A stretch of 64,000 nucleotides of DNA from Methanomassiliicoccus sp. UBA345 (lineage in GTDB: Archaea > Thermoplasmatota > Thermoplasmata > Methanomassiliicoccales > Methanomassiliicoccaceae): NCBI GenBank assembly GCA_002504525.1, contig DATD01000026.1, positions 42,698 through 106,697 on the forward strand, in the 5' to 3' direction. The notes beneath the pieces are model-generated. The model was not told the DNA's origin, searched no databases, and saw only the letters and a list, made by a program, of their open reading frames with translations. Below, piece after piece: positions 26,380 through 35,040 of the stretch. Each line of letters starts with the position of its first letter. Position 1 is the stretch's first letter. Both the position numbers and the translations under genes were made by a program.

Positions 26380-26660
26380 TAGACCATGATAATCTGGCCG
26401 TCGGATGGCATCCGAGCCCACAGCGTTCTATTTGCTAGGCATGCGCCCCTCATCGCCCTGGTCTGAGACCCTTGACCTATTGGAATTAGGCAACCGAAAG
26501 GTGGTTCGACCATCATGGACAGGAATGCTGCCCCTAAGCGCTCATGCTCCGCAGGGAGCGTCCAACTGAGCGGGCGGCGTCCAGTACTTGGATTTTGACA
26601 GCAGAGCCGCCGTAAGGTCGAGATATGGTTATCAGTACCGCTCTGGCATCTTATCTTCAG
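26380..26660. other. intergenic stretch without a recognisable gene
   Basis: Between two divergent genes. No convincing ORF, repeat or RNA was seen apart from the leftward promoter at about 26350. Confidence 0.35.
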
Positions 26661-26667
26661 TGATACG

Positions 26668-26973
26668 ATGCCCGAAATGTCAAGCGCACATTCCGTCAAG
26701 AGCCTGAACCACAAGTTCTCCAAGACCGAACTGGCCAGAGCGCTAAGGCTCGCCATAGCCGATGAGTACGAGGCCATACAGATCTACGAGCAGATCGCTG
26801 AGAGCACCGAAGACGCCAAGATCAAGGAGGTCGTCATGCACATCGTGGAAGAGGAGCAGAAGCACGCCGATCAGTTCTGGGACCTCCTTGCCCGGGTCAT
26901 TCCGGAAGAGCATGGGATCTACGACAGCGCGGTCGAAGAGAACAAGGAGATCATAGGGAAGATGAAGAAGTGA
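26668..26973 (+). CDS. half-ferritin/rubrerythrin-like diiron protein
   Basis: 101 residues with only two long helices carrying the ligands: E in ADEYEAIQIYEQIAE and the ExxH in VEEEQKHADQFWDLL. A full ferritin-like domain has four helices and two such motifs, so this must dimerise to build the diiron site, as in encapsulated ferritin (EncFtn)-like proteins, although no encapsulin shell gene is nearby. Likely iron storage or peroxide removal. A charged tail (EENKEIIGKMKK) follows. Start ATG 26668, alternative ATG three codons later. Confidence 0.75.
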   Translation: MPEMSSAHSVKSLNHKFSKTELARALRLAIADEYEAIQIYEQIAESTEDAKIKEVVMHIVEEEQKHADQFWDLLARVIPEEHGIYDSAVEENKEIIGKMKK

Positions 26974-27069
26974 CCGCCGCCTTGCTGTGCCAACCGCCGT
27001 GAGATGGGCGGCCTGAAGTGTGGCAGCGGCGTGCGGCGAGGTTCGATCCTCTAGCTCGACTCATGGCAT

Positions 27070-27804
27070 TCACCAGCCCAGCACATATGCCAACGAGAAC
27101 ACGCTGAACCCCAGGGTCCCTAGGAACAATGCGGCCAACAGCCTATTTCGGTTCAGCCTCCTCGCATACGCGGCGCCCAGGGCTGCGAAGATCAATGTGG
27201 CGACCACGCGCGACGCCAGGATCGCGTCCGGAACGTTGTGGATCACCAACAGCGGGACTACGATAGGAATGACGAACAAGATGTCAATGGCGAGTATACC
27301 GATGGCATAGTGCCAATCTTCCCTTGCAGGATAGTATGACTTCTTGGACGGGTCGCCGCCTGGCTCCCCCTCGGCCAGCCGGTCGATCGTTCGCTCCTTT
27401 TCGGCATCGTCCAGAGCGGACAACACAGTCTCGTCCAGAACATCCCTTGCCTCCCGTCTCGCCATCGCATCATTCCTCGTCCGGAGGTTGAATAATATCC
27501 CCTCCATGCGGGCCCGATCGATGACGTTGGAGAGCATCACCGAGATGCCGTCGATGAGGCCCCACGTGATGTTCACGCCGAAGGCCACCGCGATCGCCAG
27601 CGGCACAAGCTCCGCCTGGTCCGCTGCCGAATTGATTATGCCGAGCGAGACGACGACCATCCAGGTCGCATAGAATATCTCCCCGATACGGTCGCCGATC
27701 GGCAAGTGCCTGCGGTAGAACTCACGAACTCTTCTCCCAAGGCTTCTGTTCACATCCCTCATCTTGCCTCTCGTCCGAATGGACTTTGTCATTGCCAACG
27801 ACAT
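27070..27804 (-). CDS. VIT1/CCC1-like membrane protein
   Basis: About 244 residues with five hydrophobic segments: two near the start (EIFYATWMVVVSLGIINSAADQ, AIAVAFGVNITWGLIDG), a long charged cytoplasmic loop, then three more. GVNITWGLIDGISVML recalls the VIT/CCC1 iron-manganese transporter core, but the match is partial. An in-frame TTG at 27840 would add 12 residues; ATG 27804 is chosen. Being next to the half-ferritin gene gives mild support for a role in iron handling. Confidence 0.6.
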   Translation of the reverse strand: MSLAMTKSIRTRGKMRDVNRSLGRRVREFYRRHLPIGDRIGEIFYATWMVVVSLGIINSAADQAELVPLAIAVAFGVNITWGLIDGISVMLSNVIDRARMEGILFNLRTRNDAMARREARDVLDETVLSALDDAEKERTIDRLAEGEPGGDPSKKSYYPAREDWHYAIGILAIDILFVIPIVVPLLVIHNVPDAILASRVVATLIFAALGAAYARRLNRNRLLAALFLGTLGFSVFSLAYVLGW

Positions 27805-27954
27805 GTAGTTGTTGGTTTGCGAGAATGCGTCGCCAGCCAATGATCGATAGACAAAACCCTCGGCGGCCGGTGGGAGCCTGGGGATGGCCTATATCGATAT
27901 GTATTAATTCCAAAACAAGGGAATACATCATTAGCATGCGGGGGAGAGCTCGTC

Positions 27955-28434
27955 TTGATCGAAATCTATCATGCTTCGAAGTTCGGAAACGGGGCTATGG
28001 TGGCCGAGGAGCTGCGGCGCATAATGGAAGCAAAGGGGCAACAGGTGAACGTACATCACATCGATGAGGTGAGAGCCAGGGATGTTCCGCCGGCGGACCT
28101 GTACATATTCGGCTCTCCCACCCGGTTCGGCGGACCCATCGGGAGCATGAAGCGTTTCCTCAAGAAGGCCGCCTTGCCCCCAGGCTCCAGGTATGCGGTG
28201 TTCGCGACGCACGGTGCCGCGGTGCCGGACAAAAAGACCGGCAGGGTGCCGACCGACGAGGAGATGGCCCGCCTGCGGAGGACCATGCCCATCATGGACG
28301 AGATCCTGGCGGGAAAGGGGCTGACCAAGGTCGCCGAGCACATGTTCCTGGTGTCAGGAGACCAGATGAAGGGACGTCTTCTGGATGGGTGGCAGGAAGA
28401 GGCGGAGAAGTTCGCGGACGCCATTCTCGCCTAG
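27955..28434 (+). CDS. flavodoxin-like protein
   Basis: 159 residues. IEIYHASKFGNGAMVAEEL is a flavodoxin-type phosphate loop, GSPTRFGGPIGSMKRF and FATHGA the other FMN-contact loops. Similar proteins carry electrons at low potential. The start is TTG 27955, with GGGGGAG eight bases before it; there is no ATG alternative. TAG stop. Divergent from the VIT-like gene across an AT-rich promoter region near 27894-27911. Confidence 0.75.
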   Translation: MIEIYHASKFGNGAMVAEELRRIMEAKGQQVNVHHIDEVRARDVPPADLYIFGSPTRFGGPIGSMKRFLKKAALPPGSRYAVFATHGAAVPDKKTGRVPTDEEMARLRRTMPIMDEILAGKGLTKVAEHMFLVSGDQMKGRLLDGWQEEAEKFADAILA

Positions 28435-28483
28435 CTAACTGCAATCCTGGTCCCCTTGAGGCGTCGGCCATACGGGCGACGAT

Positions 28484-28912
28484 TCAGTCCATAAGACCAA
28501 GCTGTTCCATGACGCTGGCCGTATCCAGGACGCTGAGGACCTCGGTCAGCTTTCCATCTTTTGCCCGATAGATGTCCACAGCGGTGACGCTCATCTTCCT
28601 ACCGTTCGGTTCCAGCCCCTTAAGCTCCCCGGTCATGGTCCCAGAGTAGTTCTCCACCACAACTATCCTGTCACCCTCGGCGATCACTTCCTGGATGTCG
28701 AACCGCACATCGGGCATCATCGTTCTGAGATTAACGAAGTTGGCCAGATAATCTTCCTTGTTCCTTCCCATCCCGAAATGGGCGACCTCTCGGAAGTCAT
28801 CCGATAGGAACTCTCCGAACCTGTCCATATCGCCCTGGTTCAATGCGTCGTAGGCCTGGCGGACCAGCTCCTTGTTCAGCTCTATCCCCATCTGTTGCTG
28901 CGTTACGGCCAT
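28484..28912 (-). CDS. SnoaL-like ester cyclase/NTF2-fold protein
   Basis: 142 residues of the SnoaL-like polyketide-cyclase fold: VRQAYDALNQGDMDRFGEFLSDDF at the front and VVVENYSGTMTGELKGLEPNGRKM with VDIYRAKDGKLTE behind. Catalytic function in such predicted ester cyclases is mostly unproven. ATG 28912 is nearly leaderless relative to an ATTAAG box at about 28940; a TTG at 28918 is the alternative. Confidence 0.75.
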   Translation of the reverse strand: MAVTQQQMGIELNKELVRQAYDALNQGDMDRFGEFLSDDFREVAHFGMGRNKEDYLANFVNLRTMMPDVRFDIQEVIAEGDRIVVVENYSGTMTGELKGLEPNGRKMSVTAVDIYRAKDGKLTEVLSVLDTASVMEQLGLMD

Positions 28913-29043
28913 GTACAAGGCAAGTCACTGCATCGGCTTAATGATTGCTTGAGGTGCGGGCCCAACACATATCGGAGGCGTGCGCAGCCCCGCCGCCACA
29001 GCCGCTGAGCGGCGTATTGAATGAGAACATTGCAGCCCCATTA

Positions 29044-30153
29044 CTACCACATTCTATCGTGCCAGCACACCAGCGCTGCGGTGCCTAGAGTTGTGATGAA
29101 CACCACGCTGATGGCCACCCCGGCCATGAGGCCGGTACCGGCCACCGCATCGTTGGGCACGGACGGGATGGGTAGCAAGGGCGGCGTCACGGTGAGTAGG
29201 CGGCTGGGAGTGGCGGTGGCAGGTGTCGAGTTCGGTCCGCTGCCAGCAACGTTATGCGCGGTCACCGTGAACGAATATTCCTGCCCGTTTTTCAGATCGG
29301 TGATGTTGACCGAAGTATTGGTTGTCGTGGCGATCGCTGTATTGTTCTCGTAGATCGTGTAATAGTCTATGGCCGCCCCGCCATTGCTAGGGGCTCTCCA
29401 ACGCAGTTCCACGTGTCCGTCGGCAGGCGTGGCGTACAGCCCGGTGGGGGCTGCCGGCGTGACAGGCAGACGCACGCACGGTAAGCCGTTCCAGGTAGGG
29501 ACGGAGAAGCCACTGCTACCATAATAGTGATAGATGGCCAGATTGGCCGATTGCGGGAACGAATAGAGCATGTAATCCCAGTCCTCCGACATGGATGGGG
29601 CGTTGCCCTCGAATGTCATGTTGGCCAGACCTGCACAGTGACTGAACGCCTTGCTGCCTACGTTATTCACGCTAGCGGGGATGGTGATGTTGGAAAGAGA
29701 GAAACAGTAACCGAAAGCAAGCTCCCCGATCTCTGTTACATTATTCCCTAGCGAGATAGAGGCTAGTTTGGGGCAGCATACAAATGTATGGTACAGTTCA
29801 GTGACGCCATCGCCTATGCTGGCGGAGGTCAAAGAATAGCAGAAACCGAACGCACCCTCGCCCACGTAAGTTATGGTGTCAGGGATGACCACCGAGGTCA
29901 TGGAGTTGCAAGTATAGAACGCATATTCGCTTATTCTAGTGACCGGAACCCCGCCGAGGGCATCTGGAATGACCACGTCGCCGCCCGGCCCGGTGTAGCC
30001 GACGATCTCCGCTTCGGACTCCCCATTGATGAGGATGTAAGAGTAGTCGCTGCTTTCATTGGCCGACACGATATCGATGGTCAGGTTGGCGATGCCGATA
30101 ACGACCATACAGATGAGAAGAAGCGTTGGCAATCTGGCGGTACGCGGTGACAT
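29044..30153 (-). CDS. BspA-like leucine-rich-repeat/fibronectin-III surface protein
   Basis: 369 residues with signal peptide (8-28), five or so LRR_5 units with the VVIPDTITYVGEGAF pattern (about 65-185), an fn3 domain (about 228-315) beginning TPAAPTGLYATPADGHVELRW, and a C-terminal membrane helix (about 338-360). It has the same architecture as the 17100-18098 protein, including a conserved NLP/GLPC junction, and the pair are clear paralogues. Extracellular adhesion is likely. Promoter: CATATATTAATC around 30195-30207 on the minus strand. TAG stop. Confidence 0.85.
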   Translation of the reverse strand: MSPRTARLPTLLLICMVVIGIANLTIDIVSANESSDYSYILINGESEAEIVGYTGPGGDVVIPDALGGVPVTRISEYAFYTCNSMTSVVIPDTITYVGEGAFGFCYSLTSASIGDGVTELYHTFVCCPKLASISLGNNVTEIGELAFGYCFSLSNITIPASVNNVGSKAFSHCAGLANMTFEGNAPSMSEDWDYMLYSFPQSANLAIYHYYGSSGFSVPTWNGLPCVRLPVTPAAPTGLYATPADGHVELRWRAPSNGGAAIDYYTIYENNTAIATTTNTSVNITDLKNGQEYSFTVTAHNVAGSGPNSTPATATPSRLLTVTPPLLPIPSVPNDAVAGTGLMAGVAISVVFITTLGTAALVCWHDRMW

Positions 30154-30209
30154 GCTTATGGCCGACCCTTTGAAGGGGAAGGAAAGTGGTAAATGAGATT
30201 AATATATGA

Positions 30210-30580
30210 ATATTGATGAAATATTAATTCGCAGAACGGTTGACGCAGAGGGCGTGAGGGCGCCGACAAGAGAGGATGAAATACTATAGGCCAACAGAGG
30301 CTAAGGACCATGAACCGGATGATACCGAGACGGCGCGCTTGAAAGTGAACACACATTGCGCATCCTGCTCCAATGGACGGACGGAAGAAACCCTCGCAGC
30401 CCTCGTAACGGCCATCCTTCCCGATCGAACGACGACGGTCACATTGACCTAATGCACGGTCACGCGCGAGGGGGCGTCGCTCGATGATCGGTCGCACATA
30501 TTCATTCGGTAGATGTGGTCCGGCCGGTCCGATGCAAGCGCATGTGCAACGGATCATCGATTGGAAAGGAGTATTAGTCG
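30210..30580. other. intergenic stretch without a recognisable gene
   Basis: About 370 bases between divergent genes. A minus-strand open frame exists but lacks coding character. Promoter elements lie at either end. Confidence 0.35.
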
Positions 30581-30607
30581 CGTTGCATATCTATTGCCGG
30601 TGAAAAA

Positions 30608-31240
30608 GTGAAGCTTGGAAAGGTCAACATCCTCCCGGCCGTTGCCGCCCTGGCGTGCATAGGCATTATCGCGACCATAGTTCTTAGCGGCGTATTGAGT
30701 CAGCCAGATGCCGATCTGAACCGCTACACTACCCGACCAACCTTCTACAATCTCCCGGCGATCATCTACTCCGATTCCTCGTACACTGAAGAGATTCAGG
30801 AGCACATCTCATATTGCACGTTCAACTATGACCTCACGACAAATGCTTCACACATAGCTAATGCGCCGGTGGACGTGCCGATCATCATCGACGGCTACTC
30901 GATCACCACTCAGAACCGTCAGGCACTCGTGGGTGCATGCTCCGAGGCGCTGCTGAACGGCAGCGTCATCATCACGCTGTGGCAGAACGCCTACAGCTTC
31001 ATGCACGAGGTCGCCGAGGTGTCGTACGGGAATGCGGGCTTCGGCCTGGCCGAAGAAGACCGCGATAAGGTCCTGTCGATCGGCCTGTGGAACGGCGCCC
31101 ATGGCGGAGGGGGGAGCGTATACATCTACTCCGGGACCGTCGGCGAGTACGGACCGTCGATGAACACGCTCACCTTCGCCTACGACTGGTGCGTACGAAT
31201 GGTCTACGACCAGCCCTACCACCCGACGCTCTACCCCTGA
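30608..31240 (+). CDS. membrane-anchored exported protein, unknown function
   Basis: 210 residues: an N-terminal anchor or uncleaved signal (VNILPAVAALACIGIIATIVLSGVL), then an outward-facing domain without recognised family. NAPVDVPIIIDGYSITTQNRQALV and the glycine stretch GAHGGGGSVYIYSG are notable. Two cysteines (SYCTF, GACSEA) may form a disulfide, with a third at DWCVR. Starts with GTG 30608. No operon partner. Confidence 0.6.
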   Translation: MKLGKVNILPAVAALACIGIIATIVLSGVLSQPDADLNRYTTRPTFYNLPAIIYSDSSYTEEIQEHISYCTFNYDLTTNASHIANAPVDVPIIIDGYSITTQNRQALVGACSEALLNGSVIITLWQNAYSFMHEVAEVSYGNAGFGLAEEDRDKVLSIGLWNGAHGGGGSVYIYSGTVGEYGPSMNTLTFAYDWCVRMVYDQPYHPTLYP

Positions 31241-31324
31241 CGGGGCACGACGGCGGCCATGCCCCTGAACACAAGGAACGCAGAACAGGTGGGCCTGAGG
31301 CGGACCCTGTCCGGCTGCACCCCC

Positions 31325-32239
31325 TCACTGCGGGAATAGACTCGTACTGAGATATTTCTCGCCGCGGTCGGGAAGAATGGTCACAATGACGCCGGACTCG
31401 ATGCGCTTGGCCATCTCAACGGCGGCGTACATGGCCGCGCCGCTGCTCATTCCCACGAAGATCCCTTCCTGCTTGACGATCTGACGGGTCATCTCGTAAG
31501 CCGCTTCGGTCTCCACCATTATGGTGATGTCGATCTGGGAGGGATCATAGATCGACGGGACGATGGCTTCCTCCATGTTCTTCAGCCCCTGGATGTAGTG
31601 ACCCTTGACCGGATGGGCGCTCACTATCTTCACGTCCGGGTTGTGCTCCCTCAGCGCCTTGCCTATGCCCATTATGGTACCGGAGGTGCCCAGCGCCGAT
31701 ACGAGGTAGTCGACGTTGCCTCCGGTCTGTCTCCATATCTCGTCCCCGGTCGTCCGGTAATGTGCCATCTTGTTGTATTCGTTGGAGAACTGGTCGGGCA
31801 TGAAGTACTTCCCGGGATTCGCCTTGACCAGCTCTCTCGCCTTCCGAATGGCGCCGTCCGTTCCGTACTTGCCGTCGCTCAACGTGACAGTACCGCCGAA
31901 CGCCTTGATCATCTGCCGCCTCTCGACCGAGACGGCATCGCTCATGACGATCTCCACTTCATAGCCTTTTATGGCACCGATCATCGCCAACGCCACGCCG
32001 GTGTTTCCCGATGTCGGCTCGATGATGGTCTTCCCCTTGGTCAGCGCGCCTTCGGCCTCGGCCTGCTGGACCATGCTCAGGGCGATCCGGTCCTTGATGC
32101 TGCCGGTGGGATTGAAGCCCTCCACCTTGGCGAACATCGTCACGTCCTTGTTGGGATTTAGCTTGTTGATCCTGACCAGCGGGGTGTTGCCTATTGTCTG
32201 GAGGATGTCTTCATTGAAATCGGCCGATGGAGTTCTCAT
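31325..32239 (-). CDS. cysK: cysteine synthase (O-acetylserine/O-phosphoserine sulfhydrylase type)
   Basis: 304 residues of the fold-type II PLP enzymes. The PLP lysine is in PTGSIKDRIA, the substrate loop is EPTSGNTGVAL, and the phosphate loop GTSGTIMGIG; FVGMSSGAAMYAA follows. Length is standard for CysK/CysM. It makes cysteine from an activated serine and sulfide; whether the substrate is acetyl- or phosphoserine cannot be read by eye. Start ATG 32239, with GGTGATAG seven bases upstream. Confidence 0.88.
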   Translation of the reverse strand: MRTPSADFNEDILQTIGNTPLVRINKLNPNKDVTMFAKVEGFNPTGSIKDRIALSMVQQAEAEGALTKGKTIIEPTSGNTGVALAMIGAIKGYEVEIVMSDAVSVERRQMIKAFGGTVTLSDGKYGTDGAIRKARELVKANPGKYFMPDQFSNEYNKMAHYRTTGDEIWRQTGGNVDYLVSALGTSGTIMGIGKALREHNPDVKIVSAHPVKGHYIQGLKNMEEAIVPSIYDPSQIDITIMVETEAAYEMTRQIVKQEGIFVGMSSGAAMYAAVEMAKRIESGVIVTILPDRGEKYLSTSLFPQ

Positions 32240-32539
32240 TCAACTATCACCTGATGACGGGGATGCTCTCGCTGATGACTATAATTCGAACCTGGTAGGA
32301 AAAGGTATCTAGACTTGGCCGCCGGGCTCGCCTGCTTGCTACACGGACGTATGCTGGAGGAATAAGGATGATCCTGTGAAACACCAGGGATTGATCTTAG
32401 GTCCGAGCTTGCCACATTTTCTACAACACAATTATGATCCACTTGGCATTGCGGGACGCTCTTCATCACTTGGAATTAAGTTCCTAAGACGTGATTGAGC
32501 AATGCAAGATCCATACCAACCGACCTGACGAATGAGTTG

Positions 32540-32552
32540 GTGCGGGGGGAGG
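32540..32552. repeat. distal attachment site (tRNA 3'-end copy)
   Basis: GTGCGGGGGGAGG, identical to 37982-37994, then the two sequences diverge. Confidence 0.75.
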
Positions 32553-32721
32553 CCCCGGCACCTATTGCGAGCCAGACTATCATATTCTGAATTCAATCAA
32601 GGGATTATTGCATAAACCCTTTCCAACTTTTTCTTTCCTATCACATAGCCCCGCGGCCCTCCAAGGCACGTCGCAGGGCATCAGGATCGAACAGGCTGCA
32701 AGCGTCCGGGGGTGCACTTAG

Positions 32722-33846
32722 ATGCGCCTCGCTCCCGCCCCGGGTAAGGCAGGAAATCCTTTCCAAACCCCTTCTCAGAGTTTATCCTCTCGAAACTCGC
32801 GCCTCGGGACCTTACCCCACCGTGGCTCGCCCGAGTCAGCTAAGTGGGTGTATGACAACCCCGCTTTCAGGCGGGCGTTCAACTCAGGACGGTTCAATGT
32901 CAACATGGATAGAGCAGTGGCCGGGTTCTTCAATTGGCTATCGACAGACTACCTTCTTACCTTCGAGAACAAGGTAACGGGCGAATCCTTCCAAACAATT
33001 GGCCCCAAGAGGGGCAACAAACAGTATGCTAGGAGGAAATGGCAAAAAGTGAATGGCATTAACGAGGGCATGGATAAGCTACGGTTCGACTTCGACATAG
33101 CAGGCCATCGCTCCATTGTCAAGAACTGCCACATGCTCCTTATTACGACAACATTCGACCACAAGATTTCGATGGATGATGCCTGGTTCAGGATCTCATC
33201 TCACGGAGGCGAGCTGAACAAATTCAGAGCCAACCTTACCAAGATTCTCGGCTCTAAGGCCTCCATATGTGTTAAGGAGGCTCAATCCAGCGGCTACCCC
33301 GCCCCTCATCTACTGGTTCTTCTCGACAGGCCCATCAGAGCAAGAAGGTACGCAGGGCGGAAAAAGACCTCGTGGAGGCTAGAGTCAAAGGACACACTCA
33401 AAAGAATCAAGGGGGCGTGGAAGTGGGGCTTCGTCGATGTTGAGGCCGTGGTCATGGCATCGAGCGGCAAGTATCGAGGTTACAGGACGCCTGTGAACTA
33501 TCTCTCCAAGTATCTCACCAAGCACATGGACCTGACCAAGTACCCTGAGCTCCAAGAGGTCAGGTCGATTGAGGACGTGCCCAAGGAGCTTAGGACGCCA
33601 GTCTACACACATGTCTGGAACAAGATACTCCGGTCCAGGGACTTCTTCGTAAGCAAGGCGTTCAAGGAGCGCCTGAACAACCCGGAGTTCAGGCCAGCAC
33701 CGGATGAGTATGAACCGATAGAGAGCGATTGGTTCCTGGACTGCATCGAGATGGACAGCGGCCTGGAGCGAGCGCTTGCAGCGCAGCGAGCGAGGGCCGG
33801 AGTAACTATTACTTCTCATAATGCGTTAAAGGCATCGGTGGGGTAA
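32722..33846 (+). CDS. rolling-circle-type replication initiator (Rep-like)
   Basis: Up to 374 residues. Three blocks recall HUH Rep proteins: LLITTTFDHK (motif 1), ICVKEAQSSGYPAPHLLVLLD (motif 2 region, where the usual H-x-H is reduced to a single H), and VNYLSKYLTKHMD (motif 3 with the candidate nicking tyrosine). The first ~45 residues look poorly coding and GTG 32848 may be the true start. Expected to nick an origin and start replication of the excised circle. The next frame follows in phase after the TAA. Confidence 0.6.
   Translation: MRLAPAPGKAGNPFQTPSQSLSSRNSRLGTLPHRGSPESAKWVYDNPAFRRAFNSGRFNVNMDRAVAGFFNWLSTDYLLTFENKVTGESFQTIGPKRGNKQYARRKWQKVNGINEGMDKLRFDFDIAGHRSIVKNCHMLLITTTFDHKISMDDAWFRISSHGGELNKFRANLTKILGSKASICVKEAQSSGYPAPHLLVLLDRPIRARRYAGRKKTSWRLESKDTLKRIKGAWKWGFVDVEAVVMASSGKYRGYRTPVNYLSKYLTKHMDLTKYPELQEVRSIEDVPKELRTPVYTHVWNKILRSRDFFVSKAFKERLNNPEFRPAPDEYEPIESDWFLDCIEMDSGLERALAAQRARAGVTITSHNALKASVG
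32742..32817. repeat. inverted repeat, possible replication origin
   Basis: GGGTAAGG at 32742-32749 and CCTTACCC at 32810-32817 are perfect inverted arms about 60 bases apart; a smaller dyad GGAAA-TCC-TTTCC at 32752-32764 lies between. It is just upstream of the alternative Rep start GTG 32848, a usual place for a double-strand origin. Confidence 0.35.
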
Positions 33847-34512
33847 ATCGTCCAACAGAAGCTGCCATTAATAAAGAAAGGCGGAATAACCGAGCATGAC
33901 GAGCTACAGCTACATTTTCGTACATATTGGAAAGAATATCTTACGATAGCAATTAAGCAGGCAGAACCAGAAGTAACTCAAGTATTCATCGAGGGAGATT
34001 GGCCCCAGGTAGAGAATAAGCTTCCAGGATTAGGAAACAAATATTCAGACATTGTACTAAAGTACAAGATTCATGAAAGACACAATCTCAAAAGATATGG
34101 AAATGATCTCTTTCGGCCAGCTAGAAACTGGCACTGGTTTAATGTTCAGATAAGTCAAAATGAGTATTTCGATAAGGTGGGTGCGTCAGAATGCAAACAG
34201 CCACTCCCAATACCTGATGACCCTGAACCTTCTATTAGGTGCTCCTATTGTGGCCATACTTACAACGAGGAACTATTTTGTTACATCATCAGACGGCAAA
34301 CCATTGTCGAGGTAAAACCAAAAATTACTGATTATGGAGAAACTGTCCGACAAATCAGGACATATCAAAGCCGGTTGCCAGGAGCTGATGCGATTGTATT
34401 CACCAAGGATTGGAAATTTGATAAGGATTTCATCAAAGATGGGATAACACCACTGCATCCACAAGTCGCACACTCATTAGATGAGTATTGGATTCCAGAT
34501 AGTCAACCATAA
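33847..34512 (+). CDS. nuclease-like ORF without a normal start codon
   Basis: Open in frame for 221 codons after the Rep stop, but the first ATG/GTG/TTG is GTG 34177, leaving 110 codons of protein-like sequence without a start. That part (HDELQLHFRTYWKEYL, GNKYSDIVLKY, RPARNWHWFNVQIS) looks coding. The C-terminal half has CSYCGHTY and an IVEVKPKITDYGE...RQIRTYQ segment, the E-x-K of a PD-(D/E)XK-like nuclease fold, ending ADAIVFTKDWKFDKDF. It could begin at a rare codon (for example ATA), be a broken gene, or be read through from Rep. Confidence 0.5.
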   Translation: MVQQKLPLIKKGGITEHDELQLHFRTYWKEYLTIAIKQAEPEVTQVFIEGDWPQVENKLPGLGNKYSDIVLKYKIHERHNLKRYGNDLFRPARNWHWFNVQISQNEYFDKVGASECKQPLPIPDDPEPSIRCSYCGHTYNEELFCYIIRRQTIVEVKPKITDYGETVRQIRTYQSRLPGADAIVFTKDWKFDKDFIKDGITPLHPQVAHSLDEYWIPDSQP

Positions 34513-34542
34513 TAATGGTGAGATTCATCCACCCCGATAAAA

Positions 34543-34938
34543 ATGAGCTCCAGAAGAATGGCCAAGGTAGCAAAGAAGGAGGCGGCGTCAAATCCGACGA
34601 CAACACCGAGCTGGAGAAGTTTACCTGAGTTCACGGTAGATGAGGAGGAAAACATAACTTCAGAAGAGAGGGAAGTGCTTCTAACTCGAATGGTCCTCAA
34701 CAGCCACAAGAATTATAGATGCCCGAAATGCGAGGGACAGGAACATCAGACCGACATAGATCGGTTCGGAGCTACGACATTCATATGCTCATCATGTGGC
34801 GAGAAGGTGGAGATTGTCAGTCCATACTTCTTTGGCGAGACTCACGAACATATTATGGGCCATTCGGTTATTGAGTTTACAGGAAACCCAGATGACCCAT
34901 TAAAAATGCATTTACTAACCGGGAGTTCTAAGCAGTAG
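34543..34938 (+). CDS. zinc-ribbon protein of the integrated element
   Basis: 131 residues, lysine/arginine-rich start and a central ribbon YRCPKCEGQEHQTD...TFICSSCGEKVEI (CxxC ... CxxC). Probably DNA-binding. It lies on the same strand as the Rep and nuclease-like ORF, 30 bases after the latter. No family recognised; TAG stop. Base use is AT-rich like its neighbours, not like the host. Confidence 0.65.
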   Translation: MSSRRMAKVAKKEAASNPTTTPSWRSLPEFTVDEEENITSEEREVLLTRMVLNSHKNYRCPKCEGQEHQTDIDRFGATTFICSSCGEKVEIVSPYFFGETHEHIMGHSVIEFTGNPDDPLKMHLLTGSSKQ

Positions 34939-35040
34939 TTTCAAGATGATACATGAGCCCGACTTGATAGATATAATCCAAATTAAAACTTAGAATTCAG
35001 CGGATAATCGAAAGGCGAATTACGATCGGTGATTGATAGA

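Noticed and set aside
30156..30557. 133-codon minus-strand frame
   Set aside because: Lies in a promoter region between divergent genes, with poor codon use.
32240..32540. possible RNA gene between cysteine synthase and the element
   Set aside because: No tRNA, box C/D or other fold could be recognised; only the cysteine synthase promoter is evident.
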